Positions 53,174-61,744 are shown, numbered from the stretch's first letter. The stretch is 64,000 nucleotides of DNA from Desulfobacterales bacterium (GCA_030834695.1 JAUQXK010000127.1:1-64000); one strand, 5' to 3'. A program made the numbers and translations. The notes: generated by a model from the sequence alone, not told the origin.

Positions 53174-53604
53174 GGCATATCTATTTCTAATTCTTAGATG
53201 ACGCCATCATACAATGAATCCCAATACATAACAAGTAAATTGTACAGTCATATACAAGCACCTCAAGGTTCCTTCGATCGATGGTTGGTGGGGTTGTATG
53301 CTTTCGGATTGTGCGCGGTGTTTATTGTAGATATGCATCCAACGGATGGCAAAAGAGGGCCGGCGGCAATTTCCCCTTTGTATAAATCCCAAACGATGTT
53401 GTACGATTCTTACAGGTCACGCCGATCCCGGTAAAGGGCTGGCCCCTCTCGGAGAGGATCAGCAATAGATTATTCCTCCGGTTATTGAACATGCAAACCT
53501 TATCCGAGGTACGGCGGGGCCGATGAGTGACCTATCCGAATTTGCCATATTTTGTGGCCGGAGCAATAAGGTGAACCCTGAACGGAGCCGAGTGGGTCGG
53601 AAGC
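53174..53604. repeat. Gene-free gap containing copy E of the dispersed element (53470-53569)
   Basis: 431 bp without a supported gene. From 53470 (TTATTCCTCCGG) to 53569 (GGCCGGAGCAATAA) lies a diverged full-length copy of the dispersed inverted-repeat element, about 100 bp, sharing GGGGCCGATGAGTGA with the 34159 copy. Upstream, AT-rich DNA with the inverted repeat TTGTA/TACAA near 53240-53260 may be the promoter of the 53173 gene. Confidence 0.55.
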
Positions 53605-54975
53605 TCAGTTGCGGTGGTAGACGCGCTGCCGGGCGCTGGCCGCCCTGACCAGGGTTTCCACCTCAACATCGACGTAATCGAAGACCCGCGCCTTCTGTTT
53701 GCCGGGGGCCGGCCGGAGAACCCGCCCGAGGTATTGCAGCACCCGGCCGCTGAAGCGGATCGGGGTTGATAGAAACAGGGTGGACAGGCTGGCGCAGTCA
53801 AACCCCTCACCGATGAGCTGGCCGGTTGCGATCACCACGCGCACCCGCCCGGCGTTCATCCGTTCGACAACCTCCTGCCGCTCTTGAATCGGCATTTCGC
53901 CGGTCATCAATGCGCAGTCGACCTTGAACCGGTAGCGCAACAACGCCTGCAGGTTCTCGCAGTGGGCGCGGCGGTCGGAAAGCACGAGGGCGATGCCGGG
54001 GTGTTCGCGCACCTCTTCCGCCACGTCGCCTGCGATCAGCAAATTGCGTTCGGTGTCCCCCGTAAGCTCGGAAAGCATCTTGCTGTACTCGTTGACCGGA
54101 TCGTGGAAAGGTTTGAAGCGGGTTTTGCGGATGATCACCTCCGCCGGCAGCACCTCTCCGGCAGCCACCAGGCCGGCCTTGTCCACCTCGTGGTGCACAT
54201 CGCCGAGGTGCCAGAAAATCAGCCGCGAGAGGTTGTCGCGACGCCAGGGGGTGGCCGAAAGGCCCAGCATGAACCGGGCGTCGAAGTCGGCGACCGCCTC
54301 GGTGAAGGTCCGGCTCGGGCAGCGGTGGCACTCGTCGGCCACCACGAACCCGATGTGCTTGGAGACCTCCTCGGCGCATTTGTACAGGGACTGAACCAGC
54401 GCCACGCTGATCCGGGGGCCGATCTTGATGCGGCCGCCCGCGATCATTCCGCACTCCGCCGACGGTATGCCGAGGAAGGCCTCGATTCGCTCGACCCATT
54501 GCGCGGCCAGATCCTTGGTGTGCACGATGACCAGCGCGGGCTGCCGGCGCCGGGCCACCATGTTCAGGGCCATCACCGTCTTGCCGGAGCCGGTGGGCGC
54601 ATTCAAGGTTCCGAAGTCGCGCGCCAGCATTTGATCGACGGCGGCCTCCTGAAAAGCGCGCAGCTCGCCCCGGAAGGTGAAATCGACCGGCGGCAGGCTG
54701 CGCCGCCGGTCCTCGAGCTGGTGGTCGAGCCCCATGCGGCGGCACATCAGCAGCACCTGCCGGAGGCAGCCGCGCGGAATCCACAGCCCGTCGGCGCCCA
54801 CTTTGTCGTAGTACTTGAGCACCCGGGGAGTGCCCCGGTTCCAGCGCCCCATGCGTTCGTTCTCCAGCCACTTGGGGTTCGGAAATTCGAGCTTCTCCAT
54901 CAACGCCTGCTTGAGCTCGGGCGGGAGGCCTTTCAGACGGAGGTCGTGCGCGAGGGTGAGGGTCAGCGAAGGCAT
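53605..54975 (-). CDS. Superfamily 2 DNA helicase (SSL2/XPB-like)
   Basis: 456 residues. Motif I is NAPTGSGKTVMA, motif II VVADECHRC (DExH), motif III GLSATPWRRD, and motif VI QYLGRVLRPAPG. An N-terminal region of about 100 residues precedes the helicase core, as in XPB-type and phage-like SSL2 proteins. ATP-driven duplex unwinding or translocation is expected; the pathway is unknown. No restriction or defence partner adjoins it apart from the 84-residue protein upstream. Confidence 0.88.
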   Translation of the reverse strand: MPSLTLTLAHDLRLKGLPPELKQALMEKLEFPNPKWLENERMGRWNRGTPRVLKYYDKVGADGLWIPRGCLRQVLLMCRRMGLDHQLEDRRRSLPPVDFTFRGELRAFQEAAVDQMLARDFGTLNAPTGSGKTVMALNMVARRRQPALVIVHTKDLAAQWVERIEAFLGIPSAECGMIAGGRIKIGPRISVALVQSLYKCAEEVSKHIGFVVADECHRCPSRTFTEAVADFDARFMLGLSATPWRRDNLSRLIFWHLGDVHHEVDKAGLVAAGEVLPAEVIIRKTRFKPFHDPVNEYSKMLSELTGDTERNLLIAGDVAEEVREHPGIALVLSDRRAHCENLQALLRYRFKVDCALMTGEMPIQERQEVVERMNAGRVRVVIATGQLIGEGFDCASLSTLFLSTPIRFSGRVLQYLGRVLRPAPGKQKARVFDYVDVEVETLVRAASARQRVYHRN

Positions 54976-54998
54976 GGCGGGGTCGAAGCCGGCGGGCC

Positions 54999-55253
54999 TC
55001 AGCCCGTTTCGTCGAGCACCCCGCGGGCCAGCTCGATGTCATAGGCCCGGCGCGGGTCGAAGGTTTTGCCGGTGTACATGTCGGCGGCCTTCAGGATGGC
55101 GCCGTACGGCACCCAATCGTGCTGTTCCCACAGTTGGGGGTCGTCGGCGTTCCATAGGCGGAACCAGACCGCTCCTTCGGAATCCTTCACGTACATGTGG
55201 ACCCGGCGGTTGTCCGGAAACGGATAATAGTAAATGCCTCGTTCGTCTTTCAT
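54999..55253 (-). CDS. Small uncharacterised protein upstream of the helicase
   Basis: 84 residues, soluble, aromatic-rich (GIYYYPFPDNRRVHMYV, then VWFRLWNADDPQLW). It looks like a compact all-beta start followed by a helix ending in RAYDIELARG. Stop is 23 bp before the helicase start. No family recognised; similar short proteins are common in deltaproteobacteria to my recollection, but no function is attached. Confidence 0.6.
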   Translation of the reverse strand: MKDERGIYYYPFPDNRRVHMYVKDSEGAVWFRLWNADDPQLWEQHDWVPYGAILKAADMYTGKTFDPRRAYDIELARGVLDETG

Positions 55254-55270
55254 AATAAAAAACCGTTTTT

Positions 55271-55371
55271 ACGTTTTAAGTGTTACGTTTTAAGCCGGAA
55301 AGCAATATCGCTTCCAGTCTATAAGAGCCGTTATCTGTTTCTTAAAACTTAACACGTAAAACTTAAAACTT
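55271..55371. repeat. AT-rich inverted repeat built from GTTTTAAG units
   Basis: ACGTTTTAAG occurs twice as a direct repeat (55271-55280, 55285-55294). Its reverse-complement units CTTAAAACTT, ACACGTAAAA and CTTAAAACTT fill 55341-55371, making an imperfect inverted repeat with about 46 bp between arms. It lies between the small protein gene and the end of the hydrolase gene. Confidence 0.6.
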
Positions 55372-55378
55372 CTTGTCA

Positions 55379-56149
55379 TTAAAGTCCGTTGGCGTCCAAA
55401 AACGCCGCGATGGCCGCGTTGACTTCCTGCGGTTTCTCAATGGGCACAAAATGCCCCGCTTCCCGAACATGGCAGCGCACCGCGTTCGGGATGTTCTTTT
55501 CCAGAAACAGGCCGTACTTGGGCGGCGTGAGCTGGTCGTCTTCGGCCGAGACGATCAGGACCGGCATCCGCATGGACCCGAGTCGCTGCAGGACGTCGAA
55601 CCGATCGCAGGCCTTGAAATCGCCGTGGACGACGGCGGGATCGGCCTTGAGCGAATCCTCCAGAAACGCCTGTTTCACGAGGACCGGCGTCTTTTCGGAA
55701 AAGCCCGATCGGTCGATCATCGCGATGTAGGCCTGAAAATCCGTTTCGATCGTCGCGAACAAAGCGGGCAGCACCCGCAGCCGGGCGCCCGAACTGATGA
55801 TGATGCCGGCCGGGAAACGCACCGGCTCATCCAGCAGCAGCTGCTGGGTGATGGCTCCGCCCATGCTCAAACCGCAGGGCACCGGGCGCGGCGCGGCGAT
55901 CCCGTCGATGAAATCGATGACCGCGCGGGCGTAATCCTCCACCCGGGATTGCGCCCGGCCGCCGCTGCGGCCGTGGCCGGGCAGGTCGATGGCGACGGTG
56001 TTCACGCGCTCTGCCAGGCCCTCCACCTGAGCGTGCCACAGCAGCGACGACTCCCCGGCGCCATGGATGCAGACGATCGTCGACCGTGACGGATCCAGCG
56101 GCCATCGGCCGCAGATGAAGGCGATGTCTCCGCTGATGCGGCGTTCCAT
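55379..56149 (-). CDS. Alpha/beta hydrolase
   Basis: 256 residues from the ATG at 56149, preceded by GGAGG. Motifs: IVCIHGAGESSLLW, DLPGHGRSGG, nucleophile elbow CGLSMGGAIT, acid region SAEDDQLTP and catalytic His in EAGHFVPIEKP. The 3-oxoadipate-enol-lactonase/haloperoxidase-like profile does not define the substrate. It lies 92 bp downstream of the VWA-protein gene on the same strand. Confidence 0.85.
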   Translation of the reverse strand: MERRISGDIAFICGRWPLDPSRSTIVCIHGAGESSLLWHAQVEGLAERVNTVAIDLPGHGRSGGRAQSRVEDYARAVIDFIDGIAAPRPVPCGLSMGGAITQQLLLDEPVRFPAGIIISSGARLRVLPALFATIETDFQAYIAMIDRSGFSEKTPVLVKQAFLEDSLKADPAVVHGDFKACDRFDVLQRLGSMRMPVLIVSAEDDQLTPPKYGLFLEKNIPNAVRCHVREAGHFVPIEKPQEVNAAIAAFLDANGL

Positions 56150-56241
56150 AAGCAACCTCCCGGAGGCACCTGTATGCGCCGACAAAATTCGGAGCTGAGA
56201 TTTTATAAGAGACTGTCTCCTATCTGTCAAATCCTTCCATA

Positions 56242-57624
56242 TCACAGCACGAGTGCGGTGATGAACGCCAGCAGCTGGTTCAGATTCTGACAGGGCCGCA
56301 CCTCGTCGCAGACGGCTTCAAACACCCGCATCTCGCTGTCGCCCGTGTACCAGAACTGGCGGGCCTCCGGGTTGAGCCAGATCAGCCGCCGGCAGCGCGC
56401 CCGCATTTCGGCCAGGATCCCTTCCTGCGGATCGGTGTAGTTGCAGCGGCCGTCGCCGATGAGGATCAGCGTCGTCTGCCGGTTGAGGATGTCCAGGTAG
56501 TGCTGCCGAAACTCCCGGAAGGTGCGGCCGTAATCCGTGGCGGCGTTGTAGTCGATGTCCGCATCTTTTAGGATCTTCTCGATCGCCGGGTTGACCGCAT
56601 GCTGCTTGAAGACCTCCGAGACTTCCTGCACCCCGGCCACGAAGATGAAGCTGCGCACCTGGGCGAAGCAGCCCTGCAGGGAGTAAAGCATGTTGAGCAT
56701 GAAGCGGGCGGCCGACCACACCGAGCCCGATACGTCGCAGAGGGTGACGATCTTGGCCTTGCGCGGCGGGCGGCGCCGGTGGAACACCTCCAGGGGAATC
56801 CCCTCGTAGGCGGCGGCGCGCCGCAGGGTCTTCTTGACGTCCAGCACCCCCCGACGGCGCGCAGCCTGGCGGCGGCTGATGCGATCCTTGAGCCGCCGGA
56901 CCAACTGGGCGATGGCCTCTCGCATGGCCTCCACTTCGCGCGGCGTCAGCGAGGCGAAATGCACCTCTCCCAATTCGTCGAGGGGGTGGCGCAAAAGCCG
57001 ACGCCCTCCCTCGGGCGGCGGACGGTAGTCGCCGGCCTCCCCGAGCAGCCGACGCGCAGCCGCCAGGCGGTCCTGAAAATGCTCGGTCAGGTCGCGCCGT
57101 TCCTCCCATCCCAGCTCATCGCGGCGCTCGGCCAGGGCCTGGGTCAACTGCTCCTCCAGCATCCGAATGCGGTCCGCCAGCTCCGTGCGCCGTCCCGCCG
57201 AGCTTCCGCCGCCGCTGAAAGCCAACCCCGGCGATCCGGCGGCGCCGCTCCCGGCGGGCGTTTGCTCCAGCAACCGGACCGGATCACCGGCCAGAAAATC
57301 GACGATGGCCTGCAAAGCCGGGTCGCTTCCAGCCGCAGGCTGCAGGGATTGGAGGATGGATCGGATCGCCGCCGCCAGTTCGGGCGACCGCGCGATCGAC
57401 GGATCCTGGCGCAGTTCGTGGAAGAACAGGCGAAACAGCCGCTCGAAATGCGCCTGCTCGCGCCGGCTCTTGGCGAAATTCGCCTGCAGGACGGATTTGA
57501 ACTGGGCCGCTTCCAGCGGATCGATCCGCTCCAGGTGCTGAAGGCAGTCGAGCACCTCCGCAGTGGAAACCCGCAGCCCGGCGGCCCGTGCGCCGGCCAC
57601 GAACCGAAGCAGCATCGGAACCAT
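56242..57624 (-). CDS. VWA-domain CoxE-like protein
   Basis: 460 residues. A helical N-terminal half with charged linkers precedes a von Willebrand A domain whose MIDAS motif is CDVSGSVWS (near residue 295), with a later Thr in TDYGRTFREF and the strand LILIGDGRCNY. CoxE proteins work with a MoxR/CoxD AAA+ ATPase in metalloenzyme maturation, best known for Mo-Cu CO dehydrogenase. The partner ATPase gene ends 2 bp upstream. No cox structural genes are in the window. Confidence 0.85.
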   Translation of the reverse strand: MVPMLLRFVAGARAAGLRVSTAEVLDCLQHLERIDPLEAAQFKSVLQANFAKSRREQAHFERLFRLFFHELRQDPSIARSPELAAAIRSILQSLQPAAGSDPALQAIVDFLAGDPVRLLEQTPAGSGAAGSPGLAFSGGGSSAGRRTELADRIRMLEEQLTQALAERRDELGWEERRDLTEHFQDRLAAARRLLGEAGDYRPPPEGGRRLLRHPLDELGEVHFASLTPREVEAMREAIAQLVRRLKDRISRRQAARRRGVLDVKKTLRRAAAYEGIPLEVFHRRRPPRKAKIVTLCDVSGSVWSAARFMLNMLYSLQGCFAQVRSFIFVAGVQEVSEVFKQHAVNPAIEKILKDADIDYNAATDYGRTFREFRQHYLDILNRQTTLILIGDGRCNYTDPQEGILAEMRARCRRLIWLNPEARQFWYTGDSEMRVFEAVCDEVRPCQNLNQLLAFITALVL

Positions 57625-57625
57625 C

Positions 57626-58567
57626 TTAGGACTTCAATCGCGGCGCAACGCTGAAGATCTTGCCGATCTTCTCGTTGACCAGCTGGCCATCGGATCGATG
57701 TTTGCAGACGACGTTCAGGGTTTCGCGCAGGACCTCCGCCGAAAGATCCTCCACCTGGAGCGCGAGAAGGGCCTGAGCCCAATCCAGAGTCTCCGATATG
57801 GCGGGCTTTTTCTTAAGGTCCAGCTTGCGGATCTGCCGGATGGCATCCACCAGCTGGACGACCAGCCGTTCTCCGATGCGGGGCAGCTTGAGCCGCACGA
57901 TCTCCAGTTCGAGGTCGCGGTCCGGGTAATCGATGTACAGGTGCAGGCAGCGGCGCTTCAGCGCATCGCTCATGTCGCGGGAGTCGTTGGACGTCAGAAA
58001 AACGGACGGAATCTGCCGTGCCCGGCGCGTGCCGAGCTCGGGAATCGACACCTGAAAATCGCTCAGGACCTCCAACAGAAAGGCCTCGAATTCCGGGTCG
58101 GACTTGTCGACTTCGTCGATCAGCAGCACCACCGGGTGCTCGGCGCTGATGGCCTGCAGCAGGGGCCGCGGCTGGATGAACCGTTCCGAGAAGAAGGCAT
58201 CTTCCTGCGCGGCGATGCGGTCCACGGCCTCGGCGATCGACCGCGCTCCGGCGATGACGTCGCTGATCTTTTCCTTGACCATCTGGGTGTAGAGCAGCTG
58301 CTTGGCGTATTCCCACTCGTAGAGGGCCTTGGACTCGTCCAGCCCCTCGTAACACTGCAGGCGGATCAGCTCGCGGTCCTGGCAGCGGGCGACGGCCTTG
58401 GCCAGTTCGGTCTTGCCCACGCCGGCCGGCCCTTCGACCAGGACCGGTTTGTGGGTGGCCTGCGCCAGGAACACGACGGTGGCGACCACCGGCGAGCAGA
58501 TGTACCCCGCCCCTTGGAGAGCGTCGCGCACGTGCGCGACATTTTCGAACTGGGGTGCCGTTTCCAT
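57626..58567 (-). CDS. MoxR/CoxD-family AAA+ ATPase
   Basis: 313 residues from the ATG at 58567 (METAPQFENV); upstream frame extends without similarity. Walker A VEGPAGVGKTELAKAVA, Walker B VVLLIDEVDKSD, sensor region SNDSRDMSDALKRRC. MoxR ATPases pair with VWA proteins to remodel or load cofactors into client enzymes. The 2-bp gap to the VWA gene indicates co-translation. The client here is unknown. Confidence 0.9.
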   Translation of the reverse strand: METAPQFENVAHVRDALQGAGYICSPVVATVVFLAQATHKPVLVEGPAGVGKTELAKAVARCQDRELIRLQCYEGLDESKALYEWEYAKQLLYTQMVKEKISDVIAGARSIAEAVDRIAAQEDAFFSERFIQPRPLLQAISAEHPVVLLIDEVDKSDPEFEAFLLEVLSDFQVSIPELGTRRARQIPSVFLTSNDSRDMSDALKRRCLHLYIDYPDRDLELEIVRLKLPRIGERLVVQLVDAIRQIRKLDLKKKPAISETLDWAQALLALQVEDLSAEVLRETLNVVCKHRSDGQLVNEKIGKIFSVAPRLKS

Positions 58568-58709
58568 TTTTCCTATTTTAGCACAGGCTCTCATTCGGCA
58601 AAACGATAATCTTGGGAAAACGGATTCGATCGATTTCTCTTGATTCTTTGGACATGATTCATTAGGGTTTCGGCCGCGAATACCGACCCCCAACGCGATG
58701 GAGGCAACC

Positions 58710-59363
58710 ATGGATAAACCCCTGGAGCATTACTGGGCGAAGCGGCTGGCCGATCTGCAGCAGACGCTGGAGGCCAACAACTTCGAAGTGTATGCAGCGG
58801 CGGACCCCGCCGCCGCCCACCGCATCGTCATGGACGAGATTCTTCCCAAATGCGGCGCCCGCAGCGTCGGCTGGGGCGGCTCAATGACGGTGGCCGGCAC
58901 GGGGCTGTTCCAGGCCGTCAAAGCCCGCACCGACATCGAGATGATCGATACGATAGACAAACAGGTTCCCCCCGAAGAGTTCGTCGAACGCCGCCGCAAA
59001 TCCCTTCTCGTCGACCTGTTCATCACGGGTGCCAATGCCGTCACCGAGGACGGCCAGCTCGTCAATCTCGATATGTTCGGGAACCGCGTGGCCGCCCTCA
59101 CCTTCGGCCCCCGGCACGTGGTGGTCATTGTCGGCCGCAACAAAATCGTGCCGAGCCTCGACGATGCCATGTTCCGGGTGAAAAATATTGCCGCCCCCGC
59201 CAATGCGATGCGGCTGGACAAAAAAACACCCTGCGTGAAGACGTCCTACTGCGATGAGTGCAAGAGCCCGGATCGCATCTGCAACACCTGGACCATTACC
59301 GAAAAATCCTATCCCAAGGGCCGCGTTAAAGTCGTGCTCGTCAACCAGGATCTCGGACTCTGA
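58710..59363 (+). CDS. LUD-domain (DUF162, LutC-like) protein
   Basis: 217 residues from ATG 58710 (GGAGG six bases upstream). The LUD fold shows GARSVGWGGSMT, ITGANAVTEDGQLVN and FGPRHVVVIVGRNKIV. The C-terminal cysteine motif KTSYCDECKSPDRICNTW is typical of the stand-alone LUD group. LutC helps oxidise lactate with LutA/LutB, neither of which is nearby, so this is probably the independent family seen in anaerobes, function unproven. A universal stress protein follows 12 bp later. Confidence 0.85.
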   Translation: MDKPLEHYWAKRLADLQQTLEANNFEVYAAADPAAAHRIVMDEILPKCGARSVGWGGSMTVAGTGLFQAVKARTDIEMIDTIDKQVPPEEFVERRRKSLLVDLFITGANAVTEDGQLVNLDMFGNRVAALTFGPRHVVVIVGRNKIVPSLDDAMFRVKNIAAPANAMRLDKKTPCVKTSYCDECKSPDRICNTWTITEKSYPKGRVKVVLVNQDLGL

Positions 59364-59375
59364 GAAGGAGGCATC

Positions 59376-59768
59376 ATGAACATTCTCGTTGCCTACGACG
59401 GAACCAAGGAAGCCCGGGAAGCGGTCCGCGTGGCCGCCAAACACGCCAAAGCCTTTGACGGGCGGATCATCCTCGCCTTCTCCATGGTCGGCGGTCCGGA
59501 GATCCCACGCCAGGAGTTCGAACGGGCCGAAAAGGAGCTCCAGGGCCAGGCCATCACGCTGAAGGAAGAGGGATTCGAGTGCGAAACTCTGCTTTCGGTG
59601 CGCGGCCTGGAAACCGGCGAGGACATCGTCAAGATCGCTGAAGAAAAAGGAGCCGAGGAAATCATCATCGGCGTTCAGCGCAAATCCAAAGTCGGAAAGC
59701 TTCTGTTCGGTTCAACGGCCCAATACATCATTTTGAACTCCGTCTGTCCGGTCGTAACGGTCCGCTGA
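59376..59768 (+). CDS. Universal stress protein (UspA family)
   Basis: 130 residues. Starts MNILVAYDGTKEAREAV and carries the ATP-binding pattern GVQRKSKVGKLLFGSTAQYI (G-2x-G-9x-GS type) near the C-terminus, closing with SVCPVVTVR. Small Usp proteins bind ATP and help survival in energy or redox stress. GAAGGAGG precedes the ATG; co-transcribed with the LUD gene. Confidence 0.93.
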   Translation: MNILVAYDGTKEAREAVRVAAKHAKAFDGRIILAFSMVGGPEIPRQEFERAEKELQGQAITLKEEGFECETLLSVRGLETGEDIVKIAEEKGAEEIIIGVQRKSKVGKLLFGSTAQYIILNSVCPVVTVR

Positions 59769-59799
59769 GATTCGACCGGCATCCAGCCCGTCGCCCCGG

Positions 59800-59816
59800 G
59801 GGCCTTGCGGCCCTTT
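59800..59816 (+). terminator. Weak terminator-like hairpin after the Usp gene
   Basis: GGGCC-TTGC-GGCCC followed by TTTG. Short U-run, so only a possible terminator of the LUD-Usp transcript. Confidence 0.35.
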
Positions 59817-59880
59817 GAGGCGAGCCGCTTCGCCGGCGGGCCGGCGTGCTTGCCGCCATCGCCCTCCGCCCCGCTGAGCC

Positions 59881-59909
59881 TTGACACCCGCCCGCGCACC
59901 CACTAAATT
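59881..59909 (+). promoter_or_regulatory. Sigma-70 promoter of the thiamine operon
   Basis: TTGACA (59881-59886), 17-bp spacer, TAAATT (59904-59909). The start would fall near 59916, directly at the TPP aptamer. Confidence 0.65.
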
Positions 59910-59917
59910 ACGAACTA

Positions 59918-60002
59918 GAATTCGTTCAGGGGTGGCTGACAAAGCCTGAGATCACACCCGCGGAACCTGATCTGGATCATGCCAGCGTAGGGAAACGAAT
60001 TC
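59918..60002 (+). ncRNA. TPP (THI-box) riboswitch aptamer
   Basis: P1 GAATTCGT (59918-59925) with ACGAATTC (59995-60002). The conserved core GGGGTGGCTGAC, CTGAGATCACACCCG, GAACCTGATCTGGATCATGCCAGCGTAGGGAA matches the THI box point by point in these segments. It controls the downstream thiM-E-L-D operon; high TPP should favour the terminator at 60033. Confidence 0.95.
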
Positions 60003-60032
60003 GGGTTGGCTGCCGCAGCATCGGCGACTCGA

Positions 60033-60066
60033 GGCCGTTTCCCATGGAAACGGCCTTTTTTGTTTT
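60033..60066 (+). terminator. Riboswitch-controlled intrinsic terminator
   Basis: GGCCGTTTCC (60033-60042), loop CAT, GGAAACGGCC (60046-60055), then TTTTTTGTTTTTA. A perfect 10-bp stem 30 bases after the aptamer, as expected for transcriptional TPP control. I did not resolve the antiterminator pairing. Confidence 0.9.
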
Positions 60067-60160
60067 TATTGAACCGGCAACAAAATATATTCAATTGCGG
60101 CCATGTCGCTCATCGCCGGACCTCGGCTAAAGTTGAACCTATTTACTTGCCGCACTAATA
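60067..60160. repeat. Copy F of the dispersed inverted-repeat element, in the thiM leader
   Basis: From TTATTGAACCGGCAACAAAA (60067) to TTGCCGCACTAATA (60147-60160), 94 bp, the same length and internal order as copy A read in reverse (GTTGAACCTATTTACTTG). It begins at the end of the terminator's T-run and ends 17 bp before the thiM ATG, so it is transcribed into the leader. Confidence 0.7.
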
Positions 60161-60177
60161 TTCAACGGAGGAAGGAC

Positions 60178-60993
60178 ATGTCGGACTATGCCCAACGGGC
60201 GGCGCGCAACCTGGCGGCCCTTCGTGCGCAAAAACCCCTGATCCACAACATTACCAACTTCGTGGTCATGAATTACACCGCCAATGCCCTGTTGGCGATG
60301 GGCGCCTCGCCGGTGATGGCCCATGCTCCCAACGAAGTCGAAGAAATGGTCGGCCTGGCCGGAGCCCTGGTGCTCAACATCGGCACGCTCACCGATGAAT
60401 GGATCGATTCCATGCTCACGGCCGGAAAGGCCGCCGCCGGGCGCGGGATCCCCGTCGTTTTGGACCCGGTGGGTTCGGGGGCCACCGCACTCCGGACGCG
60501 TTCCGCCCGCAGGATCATATCCGATGTGCGGCCGGCGGTCATCCGCGGCAACGCCTCGGAGGTGTTGTCGCTCCAGGACGCATCGTCCAGAACCAAAGGG
60601 GTGGACGCCCTGCACGCCGTGGACGACGCCGCTCGAACCGCCGGGGCATTGGCGCGTGAGCTGAATGCCGTTATAGCCATCACCGGCCCGGTGGACCTCG
60701 TCACGGACGGCAGCCGCATGGCGCGGATCGCCAACGGTCATTTTTTGATGGGCTGCGTCACCGGCACCGGGTGCACGGCGACGGCGGCGATCGGTGCTTT
60801 CATGGCGGTGGACCCCGACCCCCTGGGCGCCGCCGCCACGGCGCTGGCCTATTTCGGACTGGCGGGCGAAGTCGCCGCCCAGACCGCCGCGGCCCCCGGC
60901 AGCTTCATGATCCGCATGCTGGATGCCCTTTACACCATCTCACCGGAGCAGTTGCGGGAGGGATGCAAAATAGTCATGAGCGATGAGGACTGA
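60178..60993 (+). CDS. thiM: Hydroxyethylthiazole kinase
   Basis: 271 residues from ATG 60178, preceded by GGAGGAAGG. Family signatures: PLIHNITNFVVMNYTANALLA, MGASPVMAHAPNEVEEM, and the catalytic region GCVTGTGCTATAAIGAF. It phosphorylates salvaged thiazole alcohol for ThiE. The frame extends upstream into the repeat element, but that has no family similarity. First gene after the TPP riboswitch. Confidence 0.96.
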   Translation: MSDYAQRAARNLAALRAQKPLIHNITNFVVMNYTANALLAMGASPVMAHAPNEVEEMVGLAGALVLNIGTLTDEWIDSMLTAGKAAAGRGIPVVLDPVGSGATALRTRSARRIISDVRPAVIRGNASEVLSLQDASSRTKGVDALHAVDDAARTAGALARELNAVIAITGPVDLVTDGSRMARIANGHFLMGCVTGTGCTATAAIGAFMAVDPDPLGAAATALAYFGLAGEVAAQTAAAPGSFMIRMLDALYTISPEQLREGCKIVMSDED

Positions 60994-61093
60994 GGTCTGA
61001 GCAGAAACAAAAAGGCCCTTCTCAGTCCTCAGCACTTGGCCCTGGAGCCCAACCAACTGGTGCCGTTTTGACAGACGGCGGTGGCCTTCGAAA

Positions 61094-61744
61094 ATGTCTG
61101 AGTCCCGAATTGATTACTCGCTTTACCTCGTCACGGACCGCGGCCTGTCGCGCGGGCGTTCCACGCTGGAGATCGTCCGCGCCGCGGTACGGGGCGGGGT
61201 CACCTGCGTGCAGCTGCGTGAGAAGACCGGCTCCACCCGCGGGTTCATCGAAGAGGCCGTCAGCGTGAAGGCGTTTCTGAATTCATGCGGCGTTCCGCTC
61301 ATCATCAACGACCGCGTCGACGTCGCCATGGCGGTAGGCGCGGACGGCGTACACCTCGGCCAGAGCGACATGCCGCTCGCTGCGGCGCGGCCCCTGGTGG
61401 GGGCCTCGATGGTGATCGGCATCTCGGCCGAATCGATCCGGGACGCGGTCGCGGCCCAGGCCGCCGGAGCCGACTACCTCGGCGTCAGCCCCGTTTTCAC
61501 GACCCCCACCAAGGCCGACACGGCGGCCCCTTTGGGTCTGGCGGGCCTGCGGGCCATCCGGGAGGCGGTGAAAACCCCGCTGGTCGCCATCGGCGGATTG
61601 AACTGCAGCAACGCCGCCGAGGCCATTCGCAACGGAGCGGACGGGATCGCCGTGGTCTCCGCAATCGTGGCGGCGGAAGACCCCGAACAAGCCGCCCGCG
61701 CGATCCGGCGCGAAATCGACACGGCGAGGCGGCCATGGGTCTGA
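61094..61744 (+). CDS. thiE: Thiamine-phosphate synthase
   Basis: 216 residues. TIM-barrel motifs YLVTDRGLSRGR, VTCVQLREKTGSTR, LIINDRVDVAMAVGADGVHLGQ, GVSPVFTTPTK and the phosphate-binding GADGIAVVSAI. It joins HMP-diphosphate with thiazole phosphate. Lies 100 bp after thiM and overlaps thiL by 10 bp. Confidence 0.96.
   Translation: MSESRIDYSLYLVTDRGLSRGRSTLEIVRAAVRGGVTCVQLREKTGSTRGFIEEAVSVKAFLNSCGVPLIINDRVDVAMAVGADGVHLGQSDMPLAAARPLVGASMVIGISAESIRDAVAAQAAGADYLGVSPVFTTPTKADTAAPLGLAGLRAIREAVKTPLVAIGGLNCSNAAEAIRNGADGIAVVSAIVAAEDPEQAARAIRREIDTARRPWV

Noticed and set aside
53198-53434. 78-residue open frame in the gap before the helicase block
   Set aside because: No ribosome binding site, composition unlike a protein, and it overlaps probable promoter DNA of the gene on the other strand.
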